From positions 1 to 64,000 of the forward strand of contig CAZYAO010000001.1 in NCBI GenBank assembly GCA_964645715.1: a stretch of DNA of 64,000 nt. Reading direction: 5' to 3'. The number at the start of each line of letters is the position of its first letter. Position 1 is the stretch's first letter. The notes under the pieces were generated by a model that was given only the letters and a program-made list of their open reading frames with translations, was not told the DNA's origin and searched no databases. This DNA comes from JAUMBM01 sp964645715 (GTDB taxonomy: Bacteria; Bacteroidota; Bacteroidia; Chitinophagales; Saprospiraceae). Made by a program: the position numbers and the translations under genes. Below are positions 35,833 to 45,221 of the stretch, piece by piece.

Positions 35833-37803
35833 TTATCGGATAAGACTTTCAAAGACAGCCTTATTGATCTGAACAGCATACTTCTTCTGGAGGCTCGCCA
35901 CCCAGTCGCGCTCCAGCTTGTCCTGAAAATCGGCAATCACATAGCCCCGGGCCTCATTTAGCGTTTTGGGTGCCGGAGGAATAATTTCGACCAGCTGATA
36001 CAACAATGTACCCCGGGAGCGATTACTCTCTTCAGGTGCCGAGACAGCACCTACCTGCCACAGCATCTTGGCCGTCAAAGGATTTCGGCCTTTTTCATGG
36101 ACTGCTTCATCGGTTGTGACAACGGTAGCCTCTGCTGTATTGAATCGATTCTTCACCTCTTCAGGCGTGTGCGTTTTGGCATATTCCTGAATCGCACTTA
36201 CTTTATCCTTGTGTTCCTGCGCAACCCGATAAGTTACTATCCGGCCACGCTCCAGCCAACTATACTTGTTGGCAACCGATTTGAAAAATGCATCCAGCGC
36301 TACCGTATCCTGTGTTGCCCGATCCCATACTTCCATCTTCGTAGCCTCGAACAACAATATACCCTCTTCATACTCCCGCATGAGCGCCTTAAATTCGGGG
36401 AATTTAGTCTCCAGCTGCCTTTCCTCATATTTCAGCAACTGGTCATCAATAAATTGCTCGTACAATATACGCCCAACATCGGCAGCGCTACCCTCTCTGG
36501 CCAAAGTTGCCCGTTCCCGCGTAGCGTCCCCCAGATAGTCCGTAAATTCACCCAACGTAACCACATAGTTATTCTTGAGACTAAAAAGACGATCCTTAGA
36601 CGGTGGTTGTGGTGCTTTCCAGCGGAACGTGACAAAGCTGTCAGGCAGGCTGGCCAAAAAACCCTCCAACAGGGACGTATTCTCTGTAAATTGATTATCT
36701 ACGCGAATACGATCAAGCATCTGCAGCTTGGCTTCCTCAAATCTTGGATCCTTCCGAATGATACCGTCAAGCCTTGCCTTTTCAATAGCAAACGGCTGAA
36801 GGCCCTTACGACTGATACGCTTGATGATGTGCCAACCTACGGTTGTCTCCACAGGTGAAGAATAAGCCTCATCTTTTTGTATAGCAAAAGCAGCGTCTTC
36901 GAAGCTGGTCTCATAGCGATTGACACCAAAGAAACCAATAATTCCTCCGTTCAGCGAACTGCGTCCGTCTTCGCTGTGGTTGCGCGCGAGCTCCGTAAAG
37001 CTGGCCCCCTGTTGCAGCGCCGTGTACAGACTGTCAATTTTTCGCCTTGCCTCCTCTGGGCTTCTGCCCTCCTTTCTGACCAAAATATGCGCAGCTTCAA
37101 TTTCGCCTCTCGCTGGTCTGCGTGCATTGACCACCAGCAAGTGGTAGCCAGCAAAAGTGCGTACAGGGCCTACTACTGTCTTCAGGGGAGATGAATATGC
37201 CGCATATTCCAGTCTGTGCAGACCTGTCGGAAATGGCGCAGCAATAAAACCCACACGTCCGCCTCGTTCCTTTGTATAGCGATCGTCACTATGCTCCGCC
37301 GCCATGGCGGCAAAATCAGCTCCGCCGTCCAGGCGCTTACGCACCGACATAGCCCGCTCATACGCTGCCAGCGTATCGGCAGGCGCAGGATTTTCGCTTA
37401 AAGCAAACAAGATATGGCTGATATCTGCATCTTCCTGTGCATGCTGATAAGCCTCCTCAATCAGTTTATCTACAATCGTGCGGTCAATCAGGTAACTGTC
37501 CGAAAGCTGGCGGCGATAGCCCTCCAGTTCGTCCATTAATCCGGGTATCGTATCAAGACGCATCTCCCGTGCCCGCTGTACTTTCAGCTTAAACCGAACG
37601 TACAAATCCAGATACTCCTCTAAGGTCTGTCGGGAAAAATTGGCGTTGTCACCGTTGGTCTTCGCATAAATATAGGTGAACTCACCTACCGTCACAGGAA
37701 CACCTTCCACGGTGAAAAGTACGCGCTCGTCGCCCGCGTTCTGCGCATTCAGCCCCAAACAGATGGTCAGGCTTAGTAACAGCAGCAAGAATCTACTTAG
37801 CAT
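35833..37803 (-). CDS. Multi-domain parvulin-type peptidyl-prolyl isomerase
   Basis: Periplasmic protein of 656 residues, starting at the ATG at 37803 with signal peptide MLSRFLLLLLSLTICLGLNA. Two parvulin repeats lie at about 125-225 (ISHILFALSENPAP, GGRVGFIAAPFPTGLHRLE) and 235-340 (EAAHILVRKEGRSPEEAR, NGGIIGFFGVNRYETSFE). A long helical C-terminal region without assigned fold follows and ends YAVQINKAVFESLIR. Bacteroidota often carry such a large PPIase before a lipoprotein and SurA, together forming an outer-membrane protein folding set. The coding order is this gene, lipoprotein, SurA. Confidence 0.88.
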   Translation of the reverse strand: MLSRFLLLLLSLTICLGLNAQNAGDERVLFTVEGVPVTVGEFTYIYAKTNGDNANFSRQTLEEYLDLYVRFKLKVQRAREMRLDTIPGLMDELEGYRRQLSDSYLIDRTIVDKLIEEAYQHAQEDADISHILFALSENPAPADTLAAYERAMSVRKRLDGGADFAAMAAEHSDDRYTKERGGRVGFIAAPFPTGLHRLEYAAYSSPLKTVVGPVRTFAGYHLLVVNARRPARGEIEAAHILVRKEGRSPEEARRKIDSLYTALQQGASFTELARNHSEDGRSSLNGGIIGFFGVNRYETSFEDAAFAIQKDEAYSSPVETTVGWHIIKRISRKGLQPFAIEKARLDGIIRKDPRFEEAKLQMLDRIRVDNQFTENTSLLEGFLASLPDSFVTFRWKAPQPPSKDRLFSLKNNYVVTLGEFTDYLGDATRERATLAREGSAADVGRILYEQFIDDQLLKYEERQLETKFPEFKALMREYEEGILLFEATKMEVWDRATQDTVALDAFFKSVANKYSWLERGRIVTYRVAQEHKDKVSAIQEYAKTHTPEEVKNRFNTAEATVVTTDEAVHEKGRNPLTAKMLWQVGAVSAPEESNRSRGTLLYQLVEIIPPAPKTLNEARGYVIADFQDKLERDWVASLQKKYAVQINKAVFESLIR

Positions 37804-37887
37804 TGCTTCTTGTATTGTATTTGTTGGTAAACCAAAAGCGTATTCGCAATCTGCACAAACAATCTTCTGCGCACTACAAAAACTGCG

Positions 37888-37895
37888 CAAATTTA
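37888..37895 (-). promoter_or_regulatory. -7 element upstream of the PPIase genes
   Basis: The minus strand reads TAAATTTG, a full match to TAnnTTTG, 85 bp upstream of the PPIase start. No convincing -33 element. Confidence 0.4.
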
Positions 37896-37998
37896 CAAAT
37901 TATTTCGGCTTGCCGGCCTGCTTAACAGTTTTCATGCACTCACTCATTTTCAAACTCCCTGATAACTTGGCGGTTGGAAAATTTGTCAAACAGCTGTT

Positions 37999-39510
37999 TT
38001 AGCTCTGTTTTGCAGATAGTCCGTCCGCTTTCCACCAGCTTCCCTCCCAACGGTACAACAACAGGAGATACAGGCTTAGCAGCAGGGTGTTGATGATTAC
38101 CCGGACAAAAATTCCTGCCGGCCACTGATACTCAATGACTGCTGATAACCCAAAGAACAGCAATGCCAAAAACATATATCGTGCCATAAATTTTACCGGA
38201 TAACTAACCGGCATAATGCTGCGCCCCGCCTGATAGCTGGCAGCAGCCATGAAACCATAACACGCCAACGAAGCCCACGCGGGTCCGTAGTAACCCACCC
38301 GCGGAATCAGCCAGGCATTGAAAACTATAGTGATGATCATACCCGCCAATGCTATATAGCCTCCTATGCGCGTCTGATCAGTAAGCTTATAGCTCATGGC
38401 AAAATTGTAGTACAAACCCAGAAAAAAATTGGCCACCAACAATATGGGAAGTACACCCAGTCCCTCCCGGAAAGACTTCCCCAGAAAATATTGTATAAGA
38501 TCAATGTACAACATAATACCCAAAAAAGCCAAACTCCCGATCCAGGCAAAAGCTCTGGCAACCAGACCGAAAATCTGCCGGTCGTCATGCTGCGCGCTGT
38601 ATCGGAAAAAAAACGGCTCCGCTGCATAATTGAACGCCTGTATAAACAAATTCATAAGCACCGCCAGCTTTGCTGCCGCCGCATAAATACCGGCGGTTGA
38701 CTGGTTGGTCGCCAAATCTCCACTGCCCCACATTTTGAGCAAAGGCACGCCTATCAGCTGGTTGACAACCCCAGCAAGTCCCGCCAATACCAAGGGTAGT
38801 CCGTATAACAGCATCTGTCGCCACAAAGCATTATCAAACCACACGATGCGGCCCTCCTCCGACGGCCTGAAATACAGGGGCAGCAGCCACAAAAAAGTGA
38901 CCCCACTGGCAATCATATTTGCCCAAAATACGTAACTCACCCGCTGGCTTTCATCATAACCAAAGGACAGCCATTCCCATCCGTTAGCAGCCAGCCACGG
39001 AGCTCCTTCCAACAGATAGAATAACAGCGCCATATTGAGGACTATAGAACCCAACTTGATGAAGGCAAACTGCAACGGCCGGCTGTCCAGCCGAAGCCGT
39101 GCAAAGGGTATAGCCGATAATGCATCCAACACAACTATGACTGAAAAAAGTATCACATAATCTTGTTGATCAGGATATCGAAGCCATTGGGCAATAGCAG
39201 GTGCTAACAGTATAAGTACGCCTAACAATGGCAAAGAAGTGGCAAGAATTGATATTGAAGCTGTGCGAAACGCGCGGTCGCGATCTGCTGCCTGACGTCC
39301 ATATCTGAAAAAGGCAGTCTCCAGCCGATACGTAAACAGCACCAAGAGCAATGCTATGTAGGTGTAAAGCTCATTGACAATACCATAATCTCCCGTCACG
39401 AATACACGCGTGAGATAGGGTGTCAATACCACCCAGTTGACCAGCCTGCCAACAATACTGCTGAGACCGTAAATGGCTGTCTCCCCCGCTAATTTTTTTA
39501 ATAAGGACAT
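37999..39510 (-). CDS. Polysaccharide flippase (MATE/Wzx-like)
   Basis: Inner-membrane protein of 503 residues with about 12-14 helices that probably flips lipid-linked oligosaccharides across the inner membrane. The N-terminus LLKKLAGETAIYGLSSIVGRLVNWVVLTPYLTRVF is typical of polysaccharide biosynthesis (RfbX/Wzx) proteins, as are FSVIVVLDALSAIPFARLRL and GIYAAAAKLAVLMNLFIQAF. It follows the polytopic membrane protein gene on the same strand, with a 94-bp gap, in a group headed by a two-component system. Confidence 0.88.
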   Translation of the reverse strand: MSLLKKLAGETAIYGLSSIVGRLVNWVVLTPYLTRVFVTGDYGIVNELYTYIALLLVLFTYRLETAFFRYGRQAADRDRAFRTASISILATSLPLLGVLILLAPAIAQWLRYPDQQDYVILFSVIVVLDALSAIPFARLRLDSRPLQFAFIKLGSIVLNMALLFYLLEGAPWLAANGWEWLSFGYDESQRVSYVFWANMIASGVTFLWLLPLYFRPSEEGRIVWFDNALWRQMLLYGLPLVLAGLAGVVNQLIGVPLLKMWGSGDLATNQSTAGIYAAAAKLAVLMNLFIQAFNYAAEPFFFRYSAQHDDRQIFGLVARAFAWIGSLAFLGIMLYIDLIQYFLGKSFREGLGVLPILLVANFFLGLYYNFAMSYKLTDQTRIGGYIALAGMIITIVFNAWLIPRVGYYGPAWASLACYGFMAAASYQAGRSIMPVSYPVKFMARYMFLALLFFGLSAVIEYQWPAGIFVRVIINTLLLSLYLLLLYRWEGSWWKADGLSAKQS

Positions 39511-39604
39511 ACAATTTTACTCAGTTCGATTCAACCTATGGGGTATATAGGCAATTGCTGCCTGCTTTGACCGGCAATGGTCAGTATCTGCCAACAACCG
39601 TACC

Positions 39605-41014
39605 TTAGTGTAAGGGCTGGTATGCACCAGCCAATTTACCAAAATAGTACTCGGGCAATTTCTCGAGGGCAAAAGTCTGAAATTCTGACAGGAAAATATC
39701 CTCCCGCTGCCAGTCTGTGCTAAATTTGCCAACGTCCGGCGTTATTATCAGGCTTGTTGCACTGCCCGGGTTCTCGCAGGCACTCAGCAGCAATGTCTCA
39801 TAAGGTGTTGCCCAGGTCATCAGCAAAGTGTCCATCGGGCTTTGCTGCTCTGCGAGGTAAAATTTTGATGCACCGGGCTTAGCTGTTTTGCCAGCTTCCA
39901 TCGACTGCGACAGCCAGTCAAGGCGGGCGGCAAATGGTTCGTGCCCAATGGATATGTGCAATAAGCGAGCTATCACTACAGCCACGATTGCTGCCCGCAC
40001 CCATCGAAGCCTGAGCCAGTTGTCCAACAACTGTGTACCAGCCGGAATGGCAATCATAAGAACAATGGGCATGTAATTGACCTCTGCGTAGAATCGGTAA
40101 CTAGCGTTGGGAGAACCCAGGGCACTGACCATTAAATACCCGGCTACAGCTAAGGTTACGAAACCTATCTCAGCCCAGTCTTTTTTTCGGATGCCCCCCA
40201 GCAGAAAGGCCAGATACAGGAGCGCCACGCCCCACCAATACTGCCACAGATGATTAAAAAATTTGCCATAGGCAGGGTAAGAAAAATAGTTTGGAAAATC
40301 TTCCTGCAGATTTTGCATAAATACCGACATCTTGCCACTGTCGTACCAGTTGGGCAAATACACCTGCTTGAGAACTATAATTGCGACATAGACCAGCTGC
40401 ACCATTCCATAGCGCCAATGACGCAGTGCGGGTATTTTCCACGCAAAAAAAACGGCCATAAAAGACCAAGGTAGTACCAGCAACGGATGGTAAAAAACGA
40501 CTGCAACCAGCGCGGGAAAGAGAAACAGCGCATACCAGACTTTATCAATTGCCGGAAAGCGCCGGATGAAAGACCAAACTACCAACATAAAACCCAATCC
40601 TTGCTGTAATTCGGAAGTACACCAGTAGAAGCCATCAACGGTCATCAGTAGGTATAGACACAACATGGCCCAACTCATCAGGCGGTCTTTAAAAACGAAA
40701 GCCGTCAGTGTAAAAAAAAGCAAGTATAATAGCGTAAATGACACGGAGTACAATAACAGTACGCCTTCGACAGGCAGCAATAACCGGCTGCCCAATAAAG
40801 GTAAGGCCTGCACCACGGCCGCCCCAAACCGCTGCACCTGTACCTGTACCTGATTATCCCGCAACATGAGCACCGTCTGATAGGCCACATCCAACAACAA
40901 CGTTCGCTCCCGCCAGAATATAATTGAAAGTACTAGTAAGGCAACCATACCCGCAAAACCCAGTCTGAAAATAAATTGATCTCCTTTCTTCATATTCCCT
41001 GTGGTTGCGCTCAT
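39605..41014 (-). CDS. Polytopic membrane protein of unknown function
   Basis: Unrecognised protein of 469 residues, with about ten transmembrane helices between residues 15 and 370 and a soluble C-terminal stretch of about 90 residues. Alternation of helices with short loops and aromatic clusters (MTVDGFYWCTSELQQGLGF) recalls GT-C glycosyltransferases or O-antigen ligase-like proteins, but I see no diagnostic DxD or ligase motif. The longer open frame (to 41308) runs into the kinase gene; the ATG at 41014 lies 4 bp past the kinase stop and is preferred. An ATG at 40993 is another option. It is probably co-transcribed with the sensor kinase and flippase. Confidence 0.68.
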   Translation of the reverse strand: MSATTGNMKKGDQFIFRLGFAGMVALLVLSIIFWRERTLLLDVAYQTVLMLRDNQVQVQVQRFGAAVVQALPLLGSRLLLPVEGVLLLYSVSFTLLYLLFFTLTAFVFKDRLMSWAMLCLYLLMTVDGFYWCTSELQQGLGFMLVVWSFIRRFPAIDKVWYALFLFPALVAVVFYHPLLVLPWSFMAVFFAWKIPALRHWRYGMVQLVYVAIIVLKQVYLPNWYDSGKMSVFMQNLQEDFPNYFSYPAYGKFFNHLWQYWWGVALLYLAFLLGGIRKKDWAEIGFVTLAVAGYLMVSALGSPNASYRFYAEVNYMPIVLMIAIPAGTQLLDNWLRLRWVRAAIVAVVIARLLHISIGHEPFAARLDWLSQSMEAGKTAKPGASKFYLAEQQSPMDTLLMTWATPYETLLLSACENPGSATSLIITPDVGKFSTDWQREDIFLSEFQTFALEKLPEYYFGKLAGAYQPLH

Positions 41015-41018
41015 CTGT

Positions 41019-42392
41019 TTATACAATTGAATGAAAGTGAAGCTGGATAAAGGTTCCCTTTCCCTCTGCCGACTGCAACTCCATCTCTGCCCTGTGAAGC
41101 TGCGTAATACGCCTGCACAGCGACAATCCGATTCCGTGTCCTTTGGTAGTGGAACGGGTATTGCTAGCCCGGTAAAAAGGAGTAAAGATATCCTCCTGTT
41201 CTGCTTTAGGTATTCCCAGGCCATTGTCCCGAAATGAGATCTTGATGCCCCGGGCAGTAGGAGACAGCCGTATATAAACTGTATGATCTTCCGAAAACTT
41301 GCAGGCATTGTCCATTATATTGACGAAAGCAGTCTTTAGCAAGTGTTCATCTCCCATAATAGTCAGCTGAGCATCGTCGTCCGGAAGGCTGTCGTACTCT
41401 ATGAAGAATCGAAAAGCAGGATTGCTGTTGGACAACTCATCCTGTGCCAGGAAGAGCGTTTCATCTACCCGTATCGGGCTGAAATACCTACGTCTCTCTT
41501 CAATTTCAGACTGTGCCAGCGACAGCAGCCCGTTGGTTAGTTTGATGAGTGTCTGGTTATCGTCGAGCAAAGAGCGAAGTGCCTGCCGGTACTCATCTGC
41601 CGATCGCTCTTTGTCCAGTACCAATTGCAGCTGACTACTAATAGCCGCCAACGGATTGCGTAGTTCGTGAGATGCGTTGCTCACAAACTGCTTCTGCATT
41701 TGAAATGCAGACTCCAGTCGGCTGAGCATATTGTTGAAATTGATAGCCAGCTGAGCGATCTCGTCGGTCTTATTGCCCTCATCTATCCGTTGGCTCAGGT
41801 TGCCTGCGCTGATACTTGATATTTCTGTGTTCATGCGTGCCAACGGGGCCAGTACTTGCCGGGCAAAAACCGTCCCTGTGAGTAAGATAATCAATATGCC
41901 TATGACAAGACCAGCAATCAGCACACTGCGAAGATTTTTTAGTTTACTACGGCCGTATCGGTCAAATGCGGACGCCACCAGTACAAATTCTTCCTGATCT
42001 ACACCATACACCATCCCAAAGCCCTCTACCTCCCCGTCGGTGTAGTAAAGTTTATTTTTGGTGCGGATTTTTTCCAACAGTGCCTGAGACGCCAGCCGTG
42101 AGGTATCATTACCATTGAAATATATGAGCTCATTCTTTGGATTGAACATCATGATTTTCTCCTCCGGCAGCAACGAAATAGTATTCCTCTCGATGATGTG
42201 CAACAATTCAGTATTGACTTCCTTCACGCTTAGCAACAAGCGCGCTGTTGAGATGGCACGACTCTCCAGTCGGCTGTAAAATTCCTCCCGCCGGTAATTG
42301 GCTGAAAGAATATAAACCGCCAGTGAGAATAGAATCAGGATGGTCGCCACGATAGTGGTAAACCGCAGAATTAGCTTAATTCGTATGTTCAT
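41019..42392 (-). CDS. Sensor histidine kinase
   Basis: Membrane sensor kinase of 457 residues. The N-terminal helix (residues 9-31), a periplasmic sensor domain of about 120 residues and a second helix (155-175) are followed by HAMP (VLAPLARMNTEISSI), the HisKA box FVSNASHELRNPLAAI with phospho-acceptor H242, and the HATPase motifs DNACKFSE, DNGLGIP and KGHGIGLSLC. The sensor part shows no known ligand domain. It overlaps the response regulator gene by 17 bp, so the pair is coupled. Confidence 0.95.
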   Translation of the reverse strand: MNIRIKLILRFTTIVATILILFSLAVYILSANYRREEFYSRLESRAISTARLLLSVKEVNTELLHIIERNTISLLPEEKIMMFNPKNELIYFNGNDTSRLASQALLEKIRTKNKLYYTDGEVEGFGMVYGVDQEEFVLVASAFDRYGRSKLKNLRSVLIAGLVIGILIILLTGTVFARQVLAPLARMNTEISSISAGNLSQRIDEGNKTDEIAQLAINFNNMLSRLESAFQMQKQFVSNASHELRNPLAAISSQLQLVLDKERSADEYRQALRSLLDDNQTLIKLTNGLLSLAQSEIEERRRYFSPIRVDETLFLAQDELSNSNPAFRFFIEYDSLPDDDAQLTIMGDEHLLKTAFVNIMDNACKFSEDHTVYIRLSPTARGIKISFRDNGLGIPKAEQEDIFTPFYRASNTRSTTKGHGIGLSLCRRITQLHRAEMELQSAEGKGTFIQLHFHSIV

Positions 42393-43092
42393 TCGACAGC
42401 ACTTTCATATAATACCCCATACCTTGCTTGGTATGTATCAATTTGGGTTCAAAGTTGCGGTCAATTTTTTTGCGCAAAAAATTGATGTATACCTCTACCA
42501 CGTTGGTGCCCGTGTCAAAGTGTATATCCCACACGTGCTCTATAATTTCCTGTTTTGAGGCTATCTTTCCGTTGCGTTTTACTAAAAAAAGGAGCAAAGC
42601 GTATTCTTTGGATGTGAGCTCAATCAATTGACCTCCCCGTTTTACTGTTTTTTCAGATTCATCTATTTCCATGTCGGCCACCCATATCAGCGGGCTTTCC
42701 TCTTTGCCGAATAAACTTGGACCATATTTTCTGTTTAGCAGGGCACGCATGCGCGCCAGTAGTTCGCGAAAATCAAAGGGTTTCACCATATAATCATCGG
42801 CTCCAACTGCAAAGCCCTCGAGTTTCTGATCTACCCCTCCCAGTGCTGTTACCATGATTACACCCAGATTTGGCTGAATAACCCGGATTTCTTTGCACAA
42901 TTCAAATCCATTTACGAAAGGCAGATTTATATCCAATAGTACCAGTTCGTATACATTTGTCTGGGCAAGATAACGCCCAACTGCACCGTCTGGTGCAAGT
43001 TCTACGACAAAATCGTTCTCTTCCAGCCACTTCTTTACAGGTGCTGCAAGGCGAGGTTCATCTTCAATGTACAATACCCGCGGTTTTGTCAT
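42376..43092 (-). CDS. OmpR-family response regulator
   Basis: DNA-binding response regulator of 238 residues. The receiver domain has the acidic pair D11/E12, phospho-acceptor D54 in LLDINLPFVNG and K104 in MVKPFDFRE. The C-terminal winged helix spans about 130-230 (ELTSKEYALLLFLVKRNGKIASKQEIIEHVWD, then FLRKKIDR and TKQGMGYYM). It is followed by its cognate kinase, a membrane protein and a flippase, suggesting control of surface polysaccharide; the regulon is an inference. I found no good promoter in the 140-bp gap before it. Confidence 0.95.
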   Translation of the reverse strand: MTKPRVLYIEDEPRLAAPVKKWLEENDFVVELAPDGAVGRYLAQTNVYELVLLDINLPFVNGFELCKEIRVIQPNLGVIMVTALGGVDQKLEGFAVGADDYMVKPFDFRELLARMRALLNRKYGPSLFGKEESPLIWVADMEIDESEKTVKRGGQLIELTSKEYALLLFLVKRNGKIASKQEIIEHVWDIHFDTGTNVVEVYINFLRKKIDRNFEPKLIHTKQGMGYYMKVLSNEHTN

Positions 43093-43232
43093 GCCTGTCT
43101 GTATCCTGTTAAAGTAAATTATTGATAGGCGAAAGATTGCCTCTAATGTAGGGTATATTCTTGTAATTATCTTTAGTCTCCTCTTCCACTCAATCCAAAA
43201 AAACTTATATTGCCGTCAAACACTAAATTTAT

Positions 43233-44039
43233 ATGCAGTCAGTACCTCCAGACTATGCCGAAATTAATCGCCACCAGTGGAATAAACGAACATTGGTTCA
43301 TCTGCGGTCTGCTTTCTACGATATGGAATCTTTCCTGAAGGGCAGGAATTCCCTGACCTCCATAGAACGCCAGCTGCTGGGAGAAGTCGAGGGTTTATCC
43401 GTTTTACACCTGCAGTGCCATTTTGGACAGGATTCTCTTTCTTTGGCGCGCATGGGTGCCAAGGTTACTGGTCTGGATCTTTCAGATGAGGCTATACGAC
43501 AAGCCTCACAAATCAATGACCAGCTTGGCCTCTCTGCTCGTTTTGTATGCGGAGATGTGCTGGCAATGGATGAGCACCTGCAGGGCGAAACTTTCGATAT
43601 TATCTTCACCTCTTTCGGTGTTGTGGGGTGGCTGCCCTCGCTGGAAAAGTGGGGAGAACTCATCAGCAGACACCTCAAACCTGGCGGCAGGTTTATATTG
43701 GTCGAATTTCATCCCGTGGTCTGGATGTTTGACGATTATTTTACGCACATTGCCTACGCCTACTTCAACCGCCAAACCATACGCGAGGAAGGAGTAGGCA
43801 CCTATACTGACGGAGGTGAGCACCTTCAGCTCACCTCCGTCAGTTGGAATCACGGTCTTTCAGAAGTCTTCACTGCCCTGTTGCGGGCGGGGCTGCAGGT
43901 AGTCTTTTTTGATGAATACGACTATTCTCCTTTTAACTGCTTCAGCCAGACCAGCCCGGCACCCAATGGGGGTTATTACATAAAAGGCATGGAAGGCAAG
44001 CTGCCCGTCACCTACGCCATCGTCTGTACTAAGCCCTGA
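43233..44039 (+). CDS. Class I SAM-dependent methyltransferase
   Basis: Soluble methyltransferase of 268 residues. SAM-binding motif I is VLHLQCHFGQDSLSLARMGA (near residue 51), followed by VTGLDLSDEAI and the FDIIFTSFGVVGWLPSLEKW and LKPGGRFILVE blocks of class I enzymes. Family members methylate small molecules; the substrate is unknown. Its last 11 bp overlap the convergent small membrane protein gene, so transcripts are antisense at their ends. Confidence 0.88.
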   Translation: MQSVPPDYAEINRHQWNKRTLVHLRSAFYDMESFLKGRNSLTSIERQLLGEVEGLSVLHLQCHFGQDSLSLARMGAKVTGLDLSDEAIRQASQINDQLGLSARFVCGDVLAMDEHLQGETFDIIFTSFGVVGWLPSLEKWGELISRHLKPGGRFILVEFHPVVWMFDDYFTHIAYAYFNRQTIREEGVGTYTDGGEHLQLTSVSWNHGLSEVFTALLRAGLQVVFFDEYDYSPFNCFSQTSPAPNGGYYIKGMEGKLPVTYAIVCTKP

Positions 44040-44274
44040 GCTTTGCCAGCAGCATCAAAAATAAAACACGCAACAGCAGCACCCAAGGGAGGCCATGCAT
44101 CAGTAAATCGAACCAGTCCATGGGTTGCATTCCTTTGGCTCCGCCTGCAAGCCATCGCAATTTACCCCAGAGGTGGGGTTCAGGAAAAAATGGTGCCAGC
44201 CCGATTGTCAGTGATGCCATTAGCACCAATACCAAATTGTTCCAGGGCTTTTCCTGCGAAAATATATCTATCAT
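44029..44274 (-). CDS. Small membrane protein coupled to the fatty acid hydroxylase gene
   Basis: Protein of 81 residues with two hydrophobic segments (NLVLVLMASLTIGLAPFF and LLMHGLPWVLLLRVLFLMLL). Its ATG overlaps the TGA of the hydroxylase-type gene (ATGA), so it is translationally coupled and may assist that enzyme. No family recognised. Its 3' end overlaps the convergent methyltransferase gene by 11 bp. Confidence 0.6.
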   Translation of the reverse strand: MIDIFSQEKPWNNLVLVLMASLTIGLAPFFPEPHLWGKLRWLAGGAKGMQPMDWFDLLMHGLPWVLLLRVLFLMLLAKLRA

Positions 44275-45140
44275 TTCTGAAATGGTTTGAGGGTTTGGTC
44301 AATGAATCCATGGGGGTAAGCTTCTATTTCTTCAAACCCGAGCGGAATATCCCGGCCATCGTGCGGCATCCAGGCTGTCTTAAACAGGTAGTCCCAGACT
44401 GACAGCGTGATACCGTAATTGACGCCATGGCTGCCTTCAGGGATTTCTTTGGCGTGATGCCATATATGCATCTGCGGATTATTGAATAAGTACTTTAGTG
44501 GCCCGAGCGGCAAGTAAATGTTGGCGTGGTTCAGGTGACCGATCAGTATCGTAAACAAGTGTACCACCAGAAATTCCTGTATCCCGAAGCCAATCATCGC
44601 CAGCGGTATATACTCAATACTCCGGTATACAACTGTTTCCATGAAATGATACCGCATGTGCGCTGCATATCCCATTTGCTGCACAGAATGATGCACCTTG
44701 TGCACCTCCCAAAGCCAGGGTACGCGATGCAGCAGGCGGTGCGTATTCCACTGAATAAAATCGCGAACAATAAACAGTGTCAGCAGCTGCGTCCAGGCAG
44801 GAAGCTTCGCTACATTGATTGCCACCAAATTGCTGATTCCAAATACCTGTGCCAGCATATCGTTGAAAGCCTGCGACACCACATTCGAAATGGCAGTATA
44901 ACCCACGAGGCCAAACAAAAAGAAATTGAAGAACATATAAAATGTATCCAGCCAGAAATCATCCCGAATGGCCGCCTGATTTTTGCGCCAGGGGAAAAGC
45001 AACTCCAGCGAATACACCAGCAGGGAAAGTCCAATCAGCCAGTAAAAATAATTGCCCCAGTGTGGGTTCATCACTTCGTGCATGAAGTAGTTGGCGTAGC
45101 CTTTGAAACTTTTCAGGAAAATATCCACGTATGCTTCCAT
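44271..45140 (-). CDS. Sterol desaturase/fatty acid hydroxylase family protein
   Basis: Membrane di-iron enzyme of 289 residues. The histidine boxes are visible in order: HRLLHRVPWLWEVHKVHHS (HRxxH and HxxHH-type), GHLNHANI and MHIWHHAKE. Four to five hydrophobic segments place the site near the cytosolic face. Members hydroxylate or desaturate sterols, fatty acids, carotenoids or sphinganine; the substrate here is unknown, with lipid more likely than sterol in this phylum. The start MEAYVDIFLKSF at 45140 is preferred to an in-frame ATG 13 codons earlier. It is divergent from moaA. Confidence 0.87.
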   Translation of the reverse strand: MEAYVDIFLKSFKGYANYFMHEVMNPHWGNYFYWLIGLSLLVYSLELLFPWRKNQAAIRDDFWLDTFYMFFNFFLFGLVGYTAISNVVSQAFNDMLAQVFGISNLVAINVAKLPAWTQLLTLFIVRDFIQWNTHRLLHRVPWLWEVHKVHHSVQQMGYAAHMRYHFMETVVYRSIEYIPLAMIGFGIQEFLVVHLFTILIGHLNHANIYLPLGPLKYLFNNPQMHIWHHAKEIPEGSHGVNYGITLSVWDYLFKTAWMPHDGRDIPLGFEEIEAYPHGFIDQTLKPFQK

Positions 45141-45183
45141 CAATCTCTTTTTTTTGCAAAAATGAATCCCTGTCTTCATTTGG

Positions 45184-45203
45184 TTTGTAACAAACGTTAC
45201 AAA
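45184..45203. promoter_or_regulatory. Perfect palindromic operator in the moaA/hydroxylase divergent region
   Basis: TTTGTAACaaacGTTACAAA: 8-bp perfect arms and 4-bp centre, the geometry of FNR/CRP-family operators (5-N4-5). It lies just upstream of the moaA -7 element, overlapping the expected -33, and between two divergent genes. The regulator is not identified. Confidence 0.6.
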
Positions 45204-45214
45204 ACAATAACAGA

Positions 45215-45221
45215 TATTTTG
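45215..45221 (+). promoter_or_regulatory. Candidate -7 element of moaA
   Basis: TATTTTG, a one-base-short version of TAnnTTTG, 33 bp before the moaA ATG and 11 bp after the palindrome. Confidence 0.35.
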
